Positions 11,271 to 22,403 of a stretch of 64,000 nt of DNA are shown here, one piece after another. The translations under genes were made by a program, and so were the position numbers. This stretch comes from Rhizoclosmatium globosum. Its lineage: Eukaryota > Chytridiomycota > Chytridiomycetes > Chytridiales > Chytriomycetaceae. Each line of letters begins with the position of its first letter. Position 1 is the stretch's first letter. The stretch is taken from assembly GCA_002104985.1 (NCBI GenBank), contig MCGO01000043.1:62001-126000 (forward strand), written 5' to 3'. The notes under the pieces were generated by a model. The model was not told the origin of the DNA and did not search any database. It was given only the letters and a program-made list of their open reading frames with translations.

Positions 11271-12041
11271 TCATTGCAAATCGAAACAGTTAAATGCTGT
11301 GTTGAATGCATGTAAGGTGGGTAATTGTTCAAGCTCAATGGGAATCACGCCGTTGAGTTTGTTGGAATCAAGACGAAGGCATTCAAGACTGCTCATCCTT
11401 CCAAGTTCTCTCGGTATTGAACCTTCCAGCTTATTCTGATTGAGTAGTAAATATACCAAAGACTGCAAATTCCCAAGAGAGGGAGGGATTTGGCCTGACA
11501 ACCTTTTTTCTTGAAGGCTCAAAAGACAAGGTTCGTCAATAATCCCAATTCAGCAGGTATCGGGCCTGAAGTGGTTTCCGAGAGCATCAGTTGTTTTAGC
11601 GACGGATACGTCCCAGCTCTGGTGGTATAATGCCCACCAAGCTTCCATTGGTCAGTCGAAGTTGAACCAGATTCTGGAAGAGCATGATCTGAGCGGGTAT
11701 TTGTCCAACCACAGTTATCTTTCCGTTGAAAGCTATATTTTGATACCTTGGACCTTCAAGTGTTTGGAACAGTACACTTGACGATATGAACTTGGCCACC
11801 TGAACCACTTCGTGCTGTCCGTCCTCAAGATGGAACGAGGAAGAAATCGGCCAAGGTTTAGTTGAGCAAAGTGGGTTGAGGTGAGGATAGAATCAAAGAG
11901 TTTACAGAGGCGGCGATAGTAAAGCACAGAACGATGCTTGCGCCCAAAGAATGTCAACGGCGCAGTAGCTAGTTGGGGTTCAATCCAGGAGAAGGCCTGC
12001 TCAAGTATCTCGGTAGGAACGGTGATGTTGCCAAGATTCAT
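11271..12041 (-). pseudogene. Broken F-box / leucine-rich repeat gene
   Basis: From an ATG at 12041 the minus strand reads an F-box-like start (VPTEILEQAFSWIEPQ, then RRLCKLFDSILTSTHF). It is followed by plant-receptor-type LRRs such as LVQLRLTNGSLVGIIPPELG, LGNLQSLVYLLLNQNKLEGS and LECLRLDSNKLNGVIPIELE, ending at 11271. The reading frame must be corrected three times by one base each (about 11830, 11600 and 11530). F-box proteins recruit targets to SCF ubiquitin ligases, with the LRRs binding the target. It is either a pseudogene or an intact gene with missing bases; it contains no splice sites that fix the frame. Confidence 0.65.
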
Positions 12042-12166
12042 TGAGTCTTGATGAGCTTTTTGTGGTTGAGTAGACTTTATCAATCCTCTCAAAATTAACT
12101 GTAAGTTTTATGTTTCAGATAAAATCGATTCTTCTTTATCTTTACGATTGATGGTCGAAGTTTCAA

Positions 12167-12975
12167 AATGTTAGTATTCTTCTCCATCGGCAGATTGTTA
12201 TTGATGGTTTTCTATCGTGTAATTGTCAGGACAAACGTCCCGCCCTGTTTATCGACTACAAAACAAACTCTTTCACCTCTTCCTCCTCTCACAAAAACAT
12301 TCTCCAAACCAGCTCTGGTCTCATCCTCTCTTCCAAGATCAAGTACCACTTCCACCACTTGTCAGATCCAGACCTCATAGTCATGCTCTTTTGTCATGGA
12401 ATCAGCATCAGCATCAAACGACGCGTCATCAAATGAAAGCTCTAACTACATCCCCATATTCCAGCCGTGGTTTCCCCAATGATGCAGACTCGCGGTTATG
12501 ATGGCCAGAGTATCTGCTAGGGTATCATGCCGCGCCGAGAGGGTGCAAGACACTCGCGTGCTGGTATGTAAAAACAAGTCATCTGTGAAGGGGGGTTGTC
12601 TCGGCACCTTACTGGATCCTCTTTGACTTGACCGCGAGCTCTTCAAACAAAACAGCAGCTTGGAACATGAAATCGCGCAAATTGGAAGGACGCGACAGCA
12701 GCTCTATATTCCCCCTTTTTTTCCAGCCGTGGCTCCCCGTTAATGTAGCCTCCCGGTTATTATGACCAGAGGATCTGCCTAGGGTACCATGCCACACCGA
12801 GAGGGTGACTAGACACTCGTGTGCGGGCATGTAAAAACAAGGGGTATGTTGATTTGGGGTATCGGTTCGCTGTTCTCCTCTTTGGCCTCTGCCTCCCCTT
12901 GACCACGAGCTCTTCAAACGAACAGCAACACTAGACGGAGGACGCGTTCTTTATCTTCGTTTGGCTGCTGTCGTC
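12167..12975 (+). repeat. Dispersed repeat, copy A (leader plus two hairpin modules)
   Basis: About 810 bases match the repeat at 41005-42455. It has a pyrimidine-rich leader (starting near AATGTTAGTATTC, with ATTGTCAGGACAAACGTCCC and CTCTTCCTCCTCTCACAAAA). Two related modules follow, at about 12462-12720 and 12721-12970. Each module opens with CCAGCCGTGG and contains a hairpin of the form CATGCC...CGAG - loop - CTCG...GG(C/T)ATG, then TAAAAACAAG and GACC(G/A)CGAGCTCTTCAAAC. The copy ends near TTATCTTCGTTTGGCT. No open frame is conserved between copies. Confidence 0.85.
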
Positions 12976-13124
12976 AATATAATAAATTCATATTTGTCAT
13001 CTTCTCCCGTTTCTGCACATGGATGATAAAACCAGTACAAGTGAATTGGTAATTTGACTGGGAAATCTGAAAGAAGTTTTATAATATTCACTCCTAATAT
13101 TTGAGATAAACCAAAAATAAAACC

Positions 13125-13196
13125 TAGCACCGGGAGGTTTCGATCCTCCGACCTCTGAGTTATGAGCCCAGCGATCTTCCGCTGATCTACGGTGCT
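13125..13196 (-). tRNA. Initiator tRNA-Met(CAT), copy 2, inverted
   Basis: The minus strand is identical over all 72 bases to the initiator tRNA at 11056-11127, including A1-U72 and the ATCGAAA T loop. Downstream on the minus strand lies a TTTTATTTTT run suited to RNA polymerase III termination. The pair forms an inverted repeat around the broken F-box/LRR gene and the dispersed repeat. Confidence 0.95.
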
Positions 13197-13392
13197 TGGT
13201 AGAACTTAGAAATAGTGCTTATGAATGATATTTTTTCATTCAACATCGAGGAGCGTTTGAGTGCCTGTACTGAATGCACCATCGTATTAATCAATTAGAC
13301 GAAAAGGAACATCTCTTTTGAAGTATTAATCCACATACTGAACAAGAATCCTTATTTAGTGTTTTGTGATTAAACCTTGATCCAACCAACCA

Positions 13393-16300
13393 ATGTCGCG
13401 GCGTCTCTCCCGCAACGACCTCGAGCTCCTGAGTGCCGCCGTGAAGCCGCGCAAGCTGAGTGCGCCGGTCGTGTCTTCGATGGGCGTGGCAGAGACCGGC
13501 GACAAAGTGGACACGATCTGGGACGAGGACGACCTGGAACTGCTCAAGGCCGCCCACGTTCTCGCGGCGGCGGCCTCGCAACTGTTTCCGAAAGAGGCGT
13601 CGGACGAGGTGCAGCCACCAGTCAAGTCGCTGATTGGCCAGTGGGAACAGCGCGCGAAGGACCCGAATGTGAAGAGTAGTGTTGGACCGGAGGAGGATGC
13701 TACTACGACTACAAGTACTAGCTAGTACTAGTGCTCCAGTTGTACACAGAAACAGAAGGCAGAAGAGCAGGCTGTCGGTCAGGCAGAGTGTGCTGCTCAA
13801 GAAGGCACTAAGAACATTGGAACTTTGAACCCGACGCACAAGGAAGACTTTAGTGCCCTTGCTTCAGTCATTGTTAGTGGCGCTGCGGTGGAAGCAAAAG
13901 AAGTAGGGACTGTGGCGGAGGCAGCAGAGGAAGATGGCGACGAAGTTGTTGTGGTGGAAGACTCTGACGACGACAGCGACTTGGAGGCGTTCTCGATTGA
14001 CGACTACTTTACTCTTCCTACTACTATTGCAGCATCTGCTACTGCTGCTACTGCCAATGCCGCTGCCGCTGGCTCATTGCCTTCCCCTATCGCTTCTCCA
14101 ACCTCTCCTGTTTACAGAACATCCTCCTTCAGAGATATCCACGAAGCTCCCCCCTCCCGTAGAGGCACTGCTATTGCTCCAAATCATCCAGAGTATGCTG
14201 TTAGACGCCAATCCACTCTCCAAAAAGTGGACACTATTCGAAAACATGCCTCTATGATGCATCCACTTGCTCTTGTTCAGGAATTAGATGGTGTCATGCG
14301 GGAACTGGATGAATTCGGTGGTGCCCTTGCGTTGGAAGAAGAAGAAGAAGAAGAGGAGGAGGAGGAAGATGAGGAGAATCTTGTTAATAATGATAGCCGA
14401 CAAGTTAACGACGAAGAAGAAGATGCTGAAATTGCAAGAGTGAGACTTGGGAATGGATGGGATATTGATGATACCGATACTGTAAGTGGAAGAGTCCAAA
14501 GTGTGTGGTCAAAGCGAGCTGTTGCTGTTTGATTTTGCGACAGATGACGTATGAGCGGAGCGAACTATTGGAATGAATTAGACAAAAGAGTGAGCTGCGT
14601 ATGGAGGCTTGTGAACGAAGTTAACTCCTCTTAAAAAGGTTTATCCCTTACTAATACAAATATTTAGAACTATGACCTTACACTGGAAAGAAATCCTCGA
14701 AGTAGAACTCCAGATAGTATACTAGATCTTCTGACCAATTCATCTGTGCATCATCCTGTTCACTTGGTTCGGCACTTGGACCGATCAAGTCTGTACACTT
14801 TCTCGGAATTTGACCCCGAGCCTGAAGAAGCAGCAGAAATGGAAGCATCTATTCGGCGAGAACAAGAAGAGGAAGCGGCAGCTAATGCCTTTCGAAACAC
14901 AAAAACTCTCGAACTCACTAAAAGCAGTTCTCGTGATGCAAGGTATGCCGCTCTGGCTCACCCTGGCAACGCGGCTCTTTCTTCAATTGACGATGAAACC
15001 AAGAAAAAGCGAAATGGAATTTCGGTGTTTCCAGTCGACAGGCGCGGTAGTACCGGCAGCGATACAAGTGACTTCAGCATCACTGTGGAACCTCCAACCC
15101 TAAATCGTCCGCCTGGATCAAAAGTGCCTCCTCCATTTCCTCCTATTCCTCTCAATGTCCCTCAGTCTCCTCCAACGTTTTTACAACGAACTGCAAATCT
15201 GGTCCGCTCAAACACGACCGCCACATCGAGTGCTCAATCTGTAGAACCATCGCCCTTGCCGATAACTTCCCACAGCTTGTACAGCCCTCCGCGTTCAACA
15301 TCTATTACCCCAGTACCTCCCACCAGCAATTCAAAACCAAACTCTATTCTTATGCAATCCGATGACGATAGTGCGATTTCAGGTCCATTAAAATTACATA
15401 CTAATCGACTGTTCCGACCCTGGCAAGACATTGTCCTTGTCCTCTCTCCCGAGAAACGCGGCCTCTATTACGTAAAGACTGGGAAAGGCACAGGAAAGAC
15501 GGAACAAGTCGTTGGGTTCATTGAAGTCACTGCGCGAACGGAAATAGGTCCAGCGGGTCCTGAGTTCCGAAACAAGAATGCGTTCCGCGTTGTCAAGGTG
15601 GTGGAGTCTGAGCGTGGTCGTGGTGTTGTCCAGAAAGAATACTTTCACTTTGCGTGCGAGAGTGCAGAGGAGTGTGAGCGTTGGATTCGGACAGTTAAGG
15701 GGTTTATTGAAGGGTTGAAAAGAGATATTGAGGTTGTTAGGCCTTCATCTCCTAGTATTTCATCTATTCAGAATTCGGTGAGTTTGCTTTGTTTTTTTAA
15801 CTTCAATCATGTTGTTTTCTGATACAAGTTATGTTAAAGGATGGTCCTGCACTCCAAGTTTCCACAGTAACCCATCTCTCAACAACGGCCAACAGCAAAT
15901 ACCACTTCCGTCACCAAGCCAAATGTCACAAGAAGAACTTGCGATTCAGCTCCAAAAACAACAGCGCCTTCTTGCCCAACAAAAGGCGTTAATGGCTGCG
16001 GTTGCCGCACAATTGCAACTTCAACAAGAAATCACAGCAGAACTTCAAGCAGCGCAAATCCAACAACAAAAGCGTTTATCCGCTGTTAGTGGTGGTGCAG
16101 CAAGTGCTGGCCTGGCCATGTCCCGTTCCCCCAGCGATGCAGGAACTCTCCGTCCATTTCCCGAAATGTCTCGCGCCGAACGAGACCGAAGAAGTTCACG
16201 TGCGAGCTCAATGACACGAGACCAAACCGCCGAGCTTGAAGGCATTTTACATCAAATCTCTGTGGCGCACGATAAACGACGCGGGAGTGTTCCGTTCGTT

Positions 16301-16525
16301 GCTGTGATTCCTGAAGAAGAAAGCAGTTTGACAATGAGTGGCGGTGGACGTAGTATGAGTGAAACCTCGTTTTATGGGCGGACGTTTGGACGGGTTTCTA
16401 GCCCGACTTCAGCGTCACCGATACCTCCTGCTAGTGTTGCTTCGGTAGCGAATAGTCGAAGCATGGCCGCCGTTAGTCCAACGCCTGAAAAGAGGCGGTT
16501 GTTTGGATTGTGGGGACGAAAGTGA
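13393..16525 (+). CDS. PH-domain protein with Q-rich coiled coil
   Basis: Exons 13393-13714, 13763-14481, 14668-15777 and 15840-16525, about 945 residues. The first half is acidic and Ser/Ala-rich, with a pure Glu/Asp run at about 14330-14375. A pleckstrin-homology domain lies at about 15385-15710 (GPLKLHTNRLFRPWQDIVLV ... EYFHFACESAEECERWIRTV), so the protein probably binds a membrane lipid or a partner. A Gln-rich coiled coil follows (QLQKQQRLLAQQ) and the C-terminus is RRLFGLWGRK. The start of exon 4 reads DGPALQVSTVT and then shifts frame by one base near 15870. The intron at 14482-14667 (186 nt) carries the GAGCGGAGCGAAC word also found in the flippase intron. Function is not known beyond the PH fold. 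Confidence 0.8.
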
Positions 16526-16703
16526 TTTTGCACTCTGTCCTCACTCTTCATTTAATATTCGTATAGATGATTTTATTTTTTACATTCTTTTGACTTCTAT
16601 AAACCTTTCTTTTGTTTCTAGCGTTATAGTGTCGGAGGTTGATGAAAGATTCTTGTTGGGCTTGTGTGAGGCTACAATATCCCACAACTAAAAGACTCTT
16701 GTC

Positions 16704-17767
16704 ATGCCAGAGCCCTTTTCACCAGAACAGCAGGCAACACTGCAAATAACAATGCATGTGGTATCCGTGATATCCATGGTCGCTTGTATAGCAGTCTTTG
16801 TAGTTCTGTTCCGCTTCGAACGCCTCCAGACCATGATGAACAAAATGATTGCCTGGCTTACACTATGCGACTTCTTTCTTTCGCTCGCATTTGCATTCGG
16901 GACGTATCCGATACGGAACTCGGTTGCATGCACAATTCAGGGTAAGTGGACCTCAAATGAATGCCACACGCGCGAGAGATCCGTTCCACTAACTAAGAAT
17001 CAGGGTCCGTCGTTGAGTTTATGTTTATTGCATCTTCCGCATGGAACTTCTGCATTTCGTTGCATTGCTATCTACTAGTCCGAACAAACCTGTCAAGAAG
17101 AGTGCCTGAATCAACTTTCATGTGGTGTTATCACTCACTTGTCTGGGGCTCCGCAGCACTATTCACAGCTGCATTGTTTGTTCTTCAAGCGGTTTTACAG
17201 CGAGGTCCTGTGATGGGCGATGCGCAGCTGGAATGCTGGTATGTGATCCGCTAATTGATTGGTGTTGTGGAGATGAGTGGGGCACTTACTTCGTCATCCA
17301 AATAGGATTTCGGATGAGTACAAAGAGTTCCGGATTTATTTCTTTTACTTGATTCTTTGGGTCGAATATGCTGCGATTGTGGGAATGTATGTGCTTGTGT
17401 TTATGAAAGTCAAGTCTATGACGGATGAAGCGCATGTGGATACTTCAGTTACGATTGCGTTAACGAAAGGAAGGAAACGAATTATTGCGAAAGCTCTGTC
17501 GCTGGCGATTGGGGTTGCTGTTGTTGGATTCCCGCTACTGTCAGTCGTTTGGTATCGTGTGCTGGGCGTGATGTGCCATATGAGTTGTATTTAGCGCAAG
17601 CCATGACAATGTCGGCCCATGGTCTATCAGATGCGCTCATATTTTTGGTTTTCGCGTTTATTGTCAAGTTTTCATCAACGACCGGCTCTGTTAGTATGGT
17701 CAGCCTGGGCGAACAGAGCAGGCGAAGGATTACCTCAGGAAATAGTGATAACCAAAGTTTTTGCTGA
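16704..17767 (+). CDS. Seven-helix receptor, cAMP-receptor-like GPCR
   Basis: Exons 16704-16941, 17004-17238 and 17306-17767. The protein has about seven hydrophobic segments. The first runs ISMVACIAVFVVLF, followed by a conserved loop (MMNKMIAWLTLCDFFLSLAF), a helix ending SLHCYLLVRTN, and a late helix with SDALIFLVFAFIVKF. This order fits the slime-mould cAMP receptor/Git3-like class of GPCRs. It likely sits in the plasma membrane and signals through a heterotrimeric G protein. A one-base loss near 17571 breaks the frame between VVWYRVLG and RDVPYELYLAQAM. The ligand cannot be read from sequence. Confidence 0.8.
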
Positions 17768-18014
17768 AAAGATGAGAGAATTGATGCTGTGCAGATAAAT
17801 ATTCGAAAGAATTGTAAAATAAAGTAGTAAATAAACGAAGAGTATCTTATTAATTGACTTTGTACTTTAAATCCTTATTCTGGCTGAATCTGATGCACGT
17901 TTTATTAGGTAGCATTCTAGTTGCTTACTCTCGTCTTCAAGTGCATCATAATACCTATGGGTTCACAAAATAGGAAAGTAATGTAGTTCCAACTTCCAAA
18001 ATAGTATATACAAT

Positions 18015-18883
18015 CTATTGACGTGTTTTTTCCACAACCATTTCCACCTTGACAATACCAGCGTCTAAACTTTTCAAAGGCATTATACTGCTTTGCTGTA
18101 TATACACGATAGAAGATTCGGCTTGAACCCATGGTACATTCTGGATTCATAACGTTCAACCTTCTATCAGAATTAAAATGATTGACCACACACCTCTTCA
18201 TATGACTGAGGATACTCTTTTCCTTCAGCCAGTTCACATAAAAGCTCAAACGTGCAGTCTATGCCCACAATATTAGGAAGCCAAGACGAAAATCGCATAA
18301 ACATTACCCGTTGGTGTTTTCCCCAGCCGTGTGTCCAAGAACAGTAGTTTCTGCATTAATGTATGGAAATAAGATTCGCATTCGGGTACCGTTATGCACG
18401 TCATTGCTCTAAAAATTCGAAATCAGCTTAATTGCAGCTATAATCGGTGGGTAAATAAACTGACGATTGTTTCGATTGTTGCGTAATGTGGTCATAGACG
18501 TCACGGATCCGCAGAGTGAATTTCTCAATCGGATTGCTTCCAATATCGAGAATGACGATGTGTATTTTTTGGACTGAGCCCTAGGTTATGAGATTGTTGG
18601 CGGGTTATGTTGGTGTCCAGAGTCAATACCTGCTGCAAGTCTGCTCTGATTGCCATCAGAAAGTCTTTGATGTATCCGTTCAATGCTGGATGGCGAGATT
18701 TGCGGACAATGAGGCCATACTTTTGACACTTTGTGAAGATGTCTGTGTTGAGCAAGGGTCAACATACGAACTGAATGAGTTGACTGCCATACCTGGAGGA
18801 TAGACGTTCCGCTCTGCCAAAATGGTGTGTATGGATACCTCTGCAAAGTCAATTAGGATATCGATGAAGGCACTGTAGTCCAT
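18015..18883 (-). CDS. REV7: REV7 / MAD2B, HORMA-domain subunit of DNA polymerase zeta
   Basis: Six exons on the minus strand (18883-18793, 18742-18630, 18573-18465, 18408-18308, 18258-18194, 18140-18015) give 201 residues, close to the 211 of the human protein. The HORMA fold is recognisable throughout: FAEVSIHTILAERNVYPP, KYGLIVRKSRHPALNGYIKD, KIHIVILDIG, CTFELLCELAEG, and the C-terminal VPWVQAESS and IMPLKSLDAGIVKVEM. REV7 bridges REV3 and REV1 in translesion synthesis and also acts in DNA end protection. The start ATG at 18883 gives the family's usual N-terminus. One base is missing from an A-run at about 18565 (six A where seven keep the frame). All five introns are 49-56 nt. Confidence 0.92.
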
Positions 18884-19039
18884 AGTTTGTTTGTTCGAGA
18901 TAAATACTGTAAATCTACAAAGCGAAAACGTAAAATGACATTCTATAAACTGTCTGGGATTCAACATAATCCAGTCTGCAAAATCCTCTATGTATGTCGA
19001 CATTATCATGGATTCATTCGAATGCATTATATTTATTCG

Positions 19040-20538
19040 TCATGACCGAATGGGCAACACAGGCCATAAAACCCTAATATCTGATTCTGGAATACAATCC
19101 TCTACAGAATATCCTTCATCCGGTTGGGCCACTTCTCCGTCCTCCTCCATTTCACCTTCTTCCAGCTCACCCTCTTCAGGCTCCTCAACTGCATCGTGTG
19201 AAGAAGTCTGTTTTATAGTAGTTGAAGGAGGTAACATTGCTGAAGCCCGCAACAGAACAATAGGCCGTTTTCGACGCGTATAAAACTCTTCCCCGATTTC
19301 ACCGACTGGAATCACATCTGGAACACTTCCGACACCGCCACTAGCTTCAAACAACTGTTGGATTTTTGCTTCGAGAAGAATGATATCGTGCGATGAGGCA
19401 CCGTAAATGGTTGGGTATGTTTTTGACTTGTATGCATATGTTTGAGAGGTTAATGAAAGAGTTTGTGCTTGTTGAAGCGCTGTTTCTGTGGTTTTCAGGG
19501 ATTGTGAGTGGGTTCTTGTTCTGCTTTTAGTTCGGCAGCCCTGTATTTGTTTTCAATCATTAGCCCTATTCTCATACAGAAAGCCCAAAAAATACACTTA
19601 CGTTTAGCTTTCCAGGCAATCGACCATCTTTGAATTTCAATTTCTTCTGGTGTCAATTCGGATTCATCATAAACCAAATCCTTCTCCACCTCCATTCCAA
19701 TCAAGACATCATCGTCATCTCGATAATTTGAAGAACGGTTACGCGATTTTTTTGAGTTTGGCAGTAAATCATTAAGGTCAATTGGTACGGGAGTGGGTGT
19801 AGCTTCAATTGGATGAGACTGGACTTCAACATTGACGTCTTCCCTTCTTCCGCAGCATCTTCAACCATTTCTGTTTCCTCGCGTTCTATTTCACATTCAG
19901 TATCAACGCGAAAGAACTTCGGGGGCCGTTCAGTTGTTGTTGAGTCCAAAGAATCTCGTTGATCCCAGGCCCACCAACCATATTCGCCATAATAGCCACG
20001 ATGGGGCTCCCACATTTGAGCGATTGCGAGTTGTAGCGAATCATTGTCCGGCAGTTGTTCGAGTTATTCTGGACAAGCGAGTTGTAAACACTAAGTTCGC
20101 ATTCGTACTGCCACGACCAAATCTCGGCGTCTTTGAGTGTGCGTGTCAAAGCCGTGTCAAGATCCACAGTCGTTTCTTCCTCTTGATCTGTTTTGTTGTC
20201 GATCGCTTCGTCTTCCAGATTGTGACCGGTTTCCGAGTCCGCCACGGCCCAGTCCGAGAAACCAGTTGCGTAGTTTTCTGTTTGGGCCTCGTTCGATTCG
20301 CGTTTGCGTTTTTGGAATTGGCGATTTTGGCGACTGAATTCGGATTGGGCGTTTGTGTGTGTTGCGGTTAAGGTGGACTGCGCAACTTGGGCGAGCTGCG
20401 AAAGGACCGGCGACGAGAAGAGACGGTGGAGAATCGGGAATTCGAGGGACGAGGCGGTTGAAGGGGCGGTGGTGGTGGTGGTGTGGTGGTTGGAGGAGGT
20501 TGTGATGTTGGCGGTTGGTTGCGTCGCTTTCTTGCCAT
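19040..20538 (-). CDS. Unknown acidic, coiled-coil protein (frame-broken)
   Basis: From an ATG at 20538 the minus strand codes a Pro-rich start (NQPPTSQPPP). It continues in a second frame (SQLAQVAQSTLTATHTNAQS, then KDAEIWSWQYECELSVYNSL) and a third (MWEPHRGYYGEYGWWAWDQR). The later part has LTPEEIEIQRWSIAWKAKR, then a coiled-coil stretch, and an acidic tail EEPEEGELEEGEMEEDGE that ends at 19040. At least two one-base corrections and one intron (about 19540-19610) are needed. I do not recognise the family. The WSWQYE and WWAWDQ segments are the best candidates for a conserved core. Neighbours give no clear hint. Confidence 0.5.
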
Positions 20539-20604
20539 CTTCTTATTAGCAAGTAAATAAATAAGTGCAGATTTAATTAAGTACAGAAAAGTAGAAGAAG
20601 TGGA

Positions 20605-21907
20605 TTAGAGAGCAAGGAAGATCAACAGTATCCATTCTGTTATTCTTCGTGACAACACGGCTTGAGAATGGTGACTGACAACAGCTGTATCAACAGCAAA
20701 AGTATTCATATCCTCAGTTTCAGCATCCGAATTCGCAGGATCTAGAGTGGCGACTGGAACTGTAGGTCGAGTAGTTGTGGTCGTTGGCTTGGAATACAGC
20801 ACTGTCGAGTTTGTATCCTCCCAACTAACATACCAGCTGCCTTCATCCCCAATACAATGACCCACAGGCATAACATGATAACCAGCTTTTTGAACAAGCT
20901 GCAGTGTTGGTACTGCCATATTCGCGCTTCGATTGAACAAGTCATGTTGAAGTGAAATGAACCCATTCGTATTTCCTTCCTGCATAGTTCCAGCTTCGGA
21001 CGGATGTGCAATCCAAAACTTGAATTTGGCGATTTCTTGCGCTTCCGTAAAGTTGTTTTGTGGCGGTATAGTGCTAAAGAACCAGTCCGAACTATCCTGA
21101 TTCCACACTACGATTTTCAATCCGACTGATTGAATCACGGCTCTTGTTCTTTCATCGATATCTCCAACTGGTGGTCGAAAGTAGGTTGGAAAGACACCAG
21201 TTACTTGTTGGATGATTTTGCCCGTCCAAAGAATCTAGCCATTTGAATTTGAGATAGGATCGTTCAATTGCTTAATTGACTTACTTCTCCCAGAAGCTCT
21301 TCATTTGTCAAGAGTGTTATCGGTCGATGACTCCATGTGCTACACGTGTGTTAGAGAATTGAAGCAGTTGGTTTGAACTTACTGTATTCTACCAATAAGA
21401 AAACACATTAGTCTACTCTCAATCAAAGAAAAATACAATCATACCCAATTTGATGTCCTTCCTTATACGCGCGCAGCAACGTGTCGGCTTGAAAAGATCC
21501 TTCCCTTACACGCGACCCAACGACAAAAAACGTAACCTTCACACCCAATGCCTTCAAATGATCCAGCAACGCAGGCGTATACCTCCCCGGCCCATCATCA
21601 TACGTAATCGCCCACGCTTTCGAGTCATTGCACGACGTATATCGGGAGTCCAGTCCGGATGCAAAATTGGTTGGTTGTTGATAGGGACTTGAGGTATGTT
21701 TCCGTTTTTGGCAAGGTATTTGTTGACCCAGGCTTGTTTTGGGGTTGGACCGACTTGGTTTACAAGTGGATAGCCTGTGAAACTAATGAGTTGTTAGTTT
21801 CACAAGTTTGTGGAATTTGTAGATTGCGGGTGGTATTACTCATAGGCTGCCGAATGTACTTGTTGAAACAGTGCTATGACGAGTAGGGAATATACGAATC
21901 CTTTCAT
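20605..21907 (-). CDS. Chitin deacetylase, polysaccharide deacetylase family
   Basis: Removes acetyl groups from chitin to give chitosan at the cell surface. Exons 21907-21840, 21774-21445, a 6-nt exon 21388-21383, 21339-21285 and 21234-20605 join in frame to 362 residues. There is a signal peptide (MKGFVYSLLVIALFQQVHSA). The NodB motifs are TYDDGP (catalytic Asp and metal Asp), HTWSHR (the two metal His) and RPPVGD. A Thr-rich stalk and a hydrophobic end (EWILLIFLAL) suggest a GPI anchor. The metal-binding motif HTWSH is assembled only if the 6-nt exon is spliced in. In exon 2 a second open frame (containing GPTPKQAWVNKYL) looks more family-like than the in-frame reading, so the N-terminal part may hide an indel pair. 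Confidence 0.88.
21389..21444 (-). other. Intron preceding the 6-nt micro-exon
   Basis: A 56-nt intron with GTATGA donor and TTGGTAG acceptor, followed by the 6-nt exon AATACA (21388-21383) and a second 43-nt intron (21382-21340, GTAAGT...GTGTAG). Splicing both yields GHQIG-I-HTWSHRP in frame. Reading through or skipping the micro-exon removes residues next to the metal site. Confidence 0.7.
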
Positions 21908-22319
21908 ACGCGTTGTTTGGAAGAAATTAGAAATCTTGCCGATATTTTTGGGTGATGGCGGGATGCTGATGGCGGAGGCGGGTCCATTGCAAAACAAGAA
22001 ATCACCGTTTCCCGGCTACGTAATTATTTATCCATTAGAAATGGGAAGAGGCCAATTACATTCACCATCCCTTTCGGGCTTCATTTCAAAATCATTTTCG
22101 AACTTTTGACGTGAAGATTCCCGTGGTCCAGTCAATTATTTATCTCCTTATGCGTAAGGAAGGTTAGAGAGGTTCTTTGACCGCTGTTTCCTTCACCAAT
22201 GGTGAATCACGCAGCATTCCGTGCATCCCTTTCCCTCCTTGATTTCAAAAACCGCGTAAATTCGTACTCTTTCACCCCGTGTCCCCTTATCCCTTCATCC
22301 CTTCCAAGCAATGCAACAG

Positions 22320-22327
22320 TATTTAAG
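22320..22327 (+). promoter_or_regulatory. TATA-like box of the repeat-protein gene
   Basis: TATTTAAG lies 77 bases before the ATG at 22404, in a 500-bp intergenic region shared with the divergent chitin deacetylase gene. The position suits a TATA element for a highly expressed secreted protein. This is inference from position and sequence only. Confidence 0.35.
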
Positions 22328-22403
22328 CGCTACTGTTTCTCCTGAAATTGCTTCTTTTCATCAACTCTCAAAGCAAAGAAAAAGAAGCCAATCTCCTCTC
22401 AAA

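Noticed and set aside
13715..13749. 35-nt intron in the PH-protein gene
   Set aside because: Its acceptor breaks the frame; the 48-nt alternative ending at 13762 keeps it and fits the usual intron size here.
19832..20371. 179-residue plus-strand hydrophobic frame
   Set aside because: Antisense to the unknown acidic protein, whose coding pattern continues across several exons on the minus strand.
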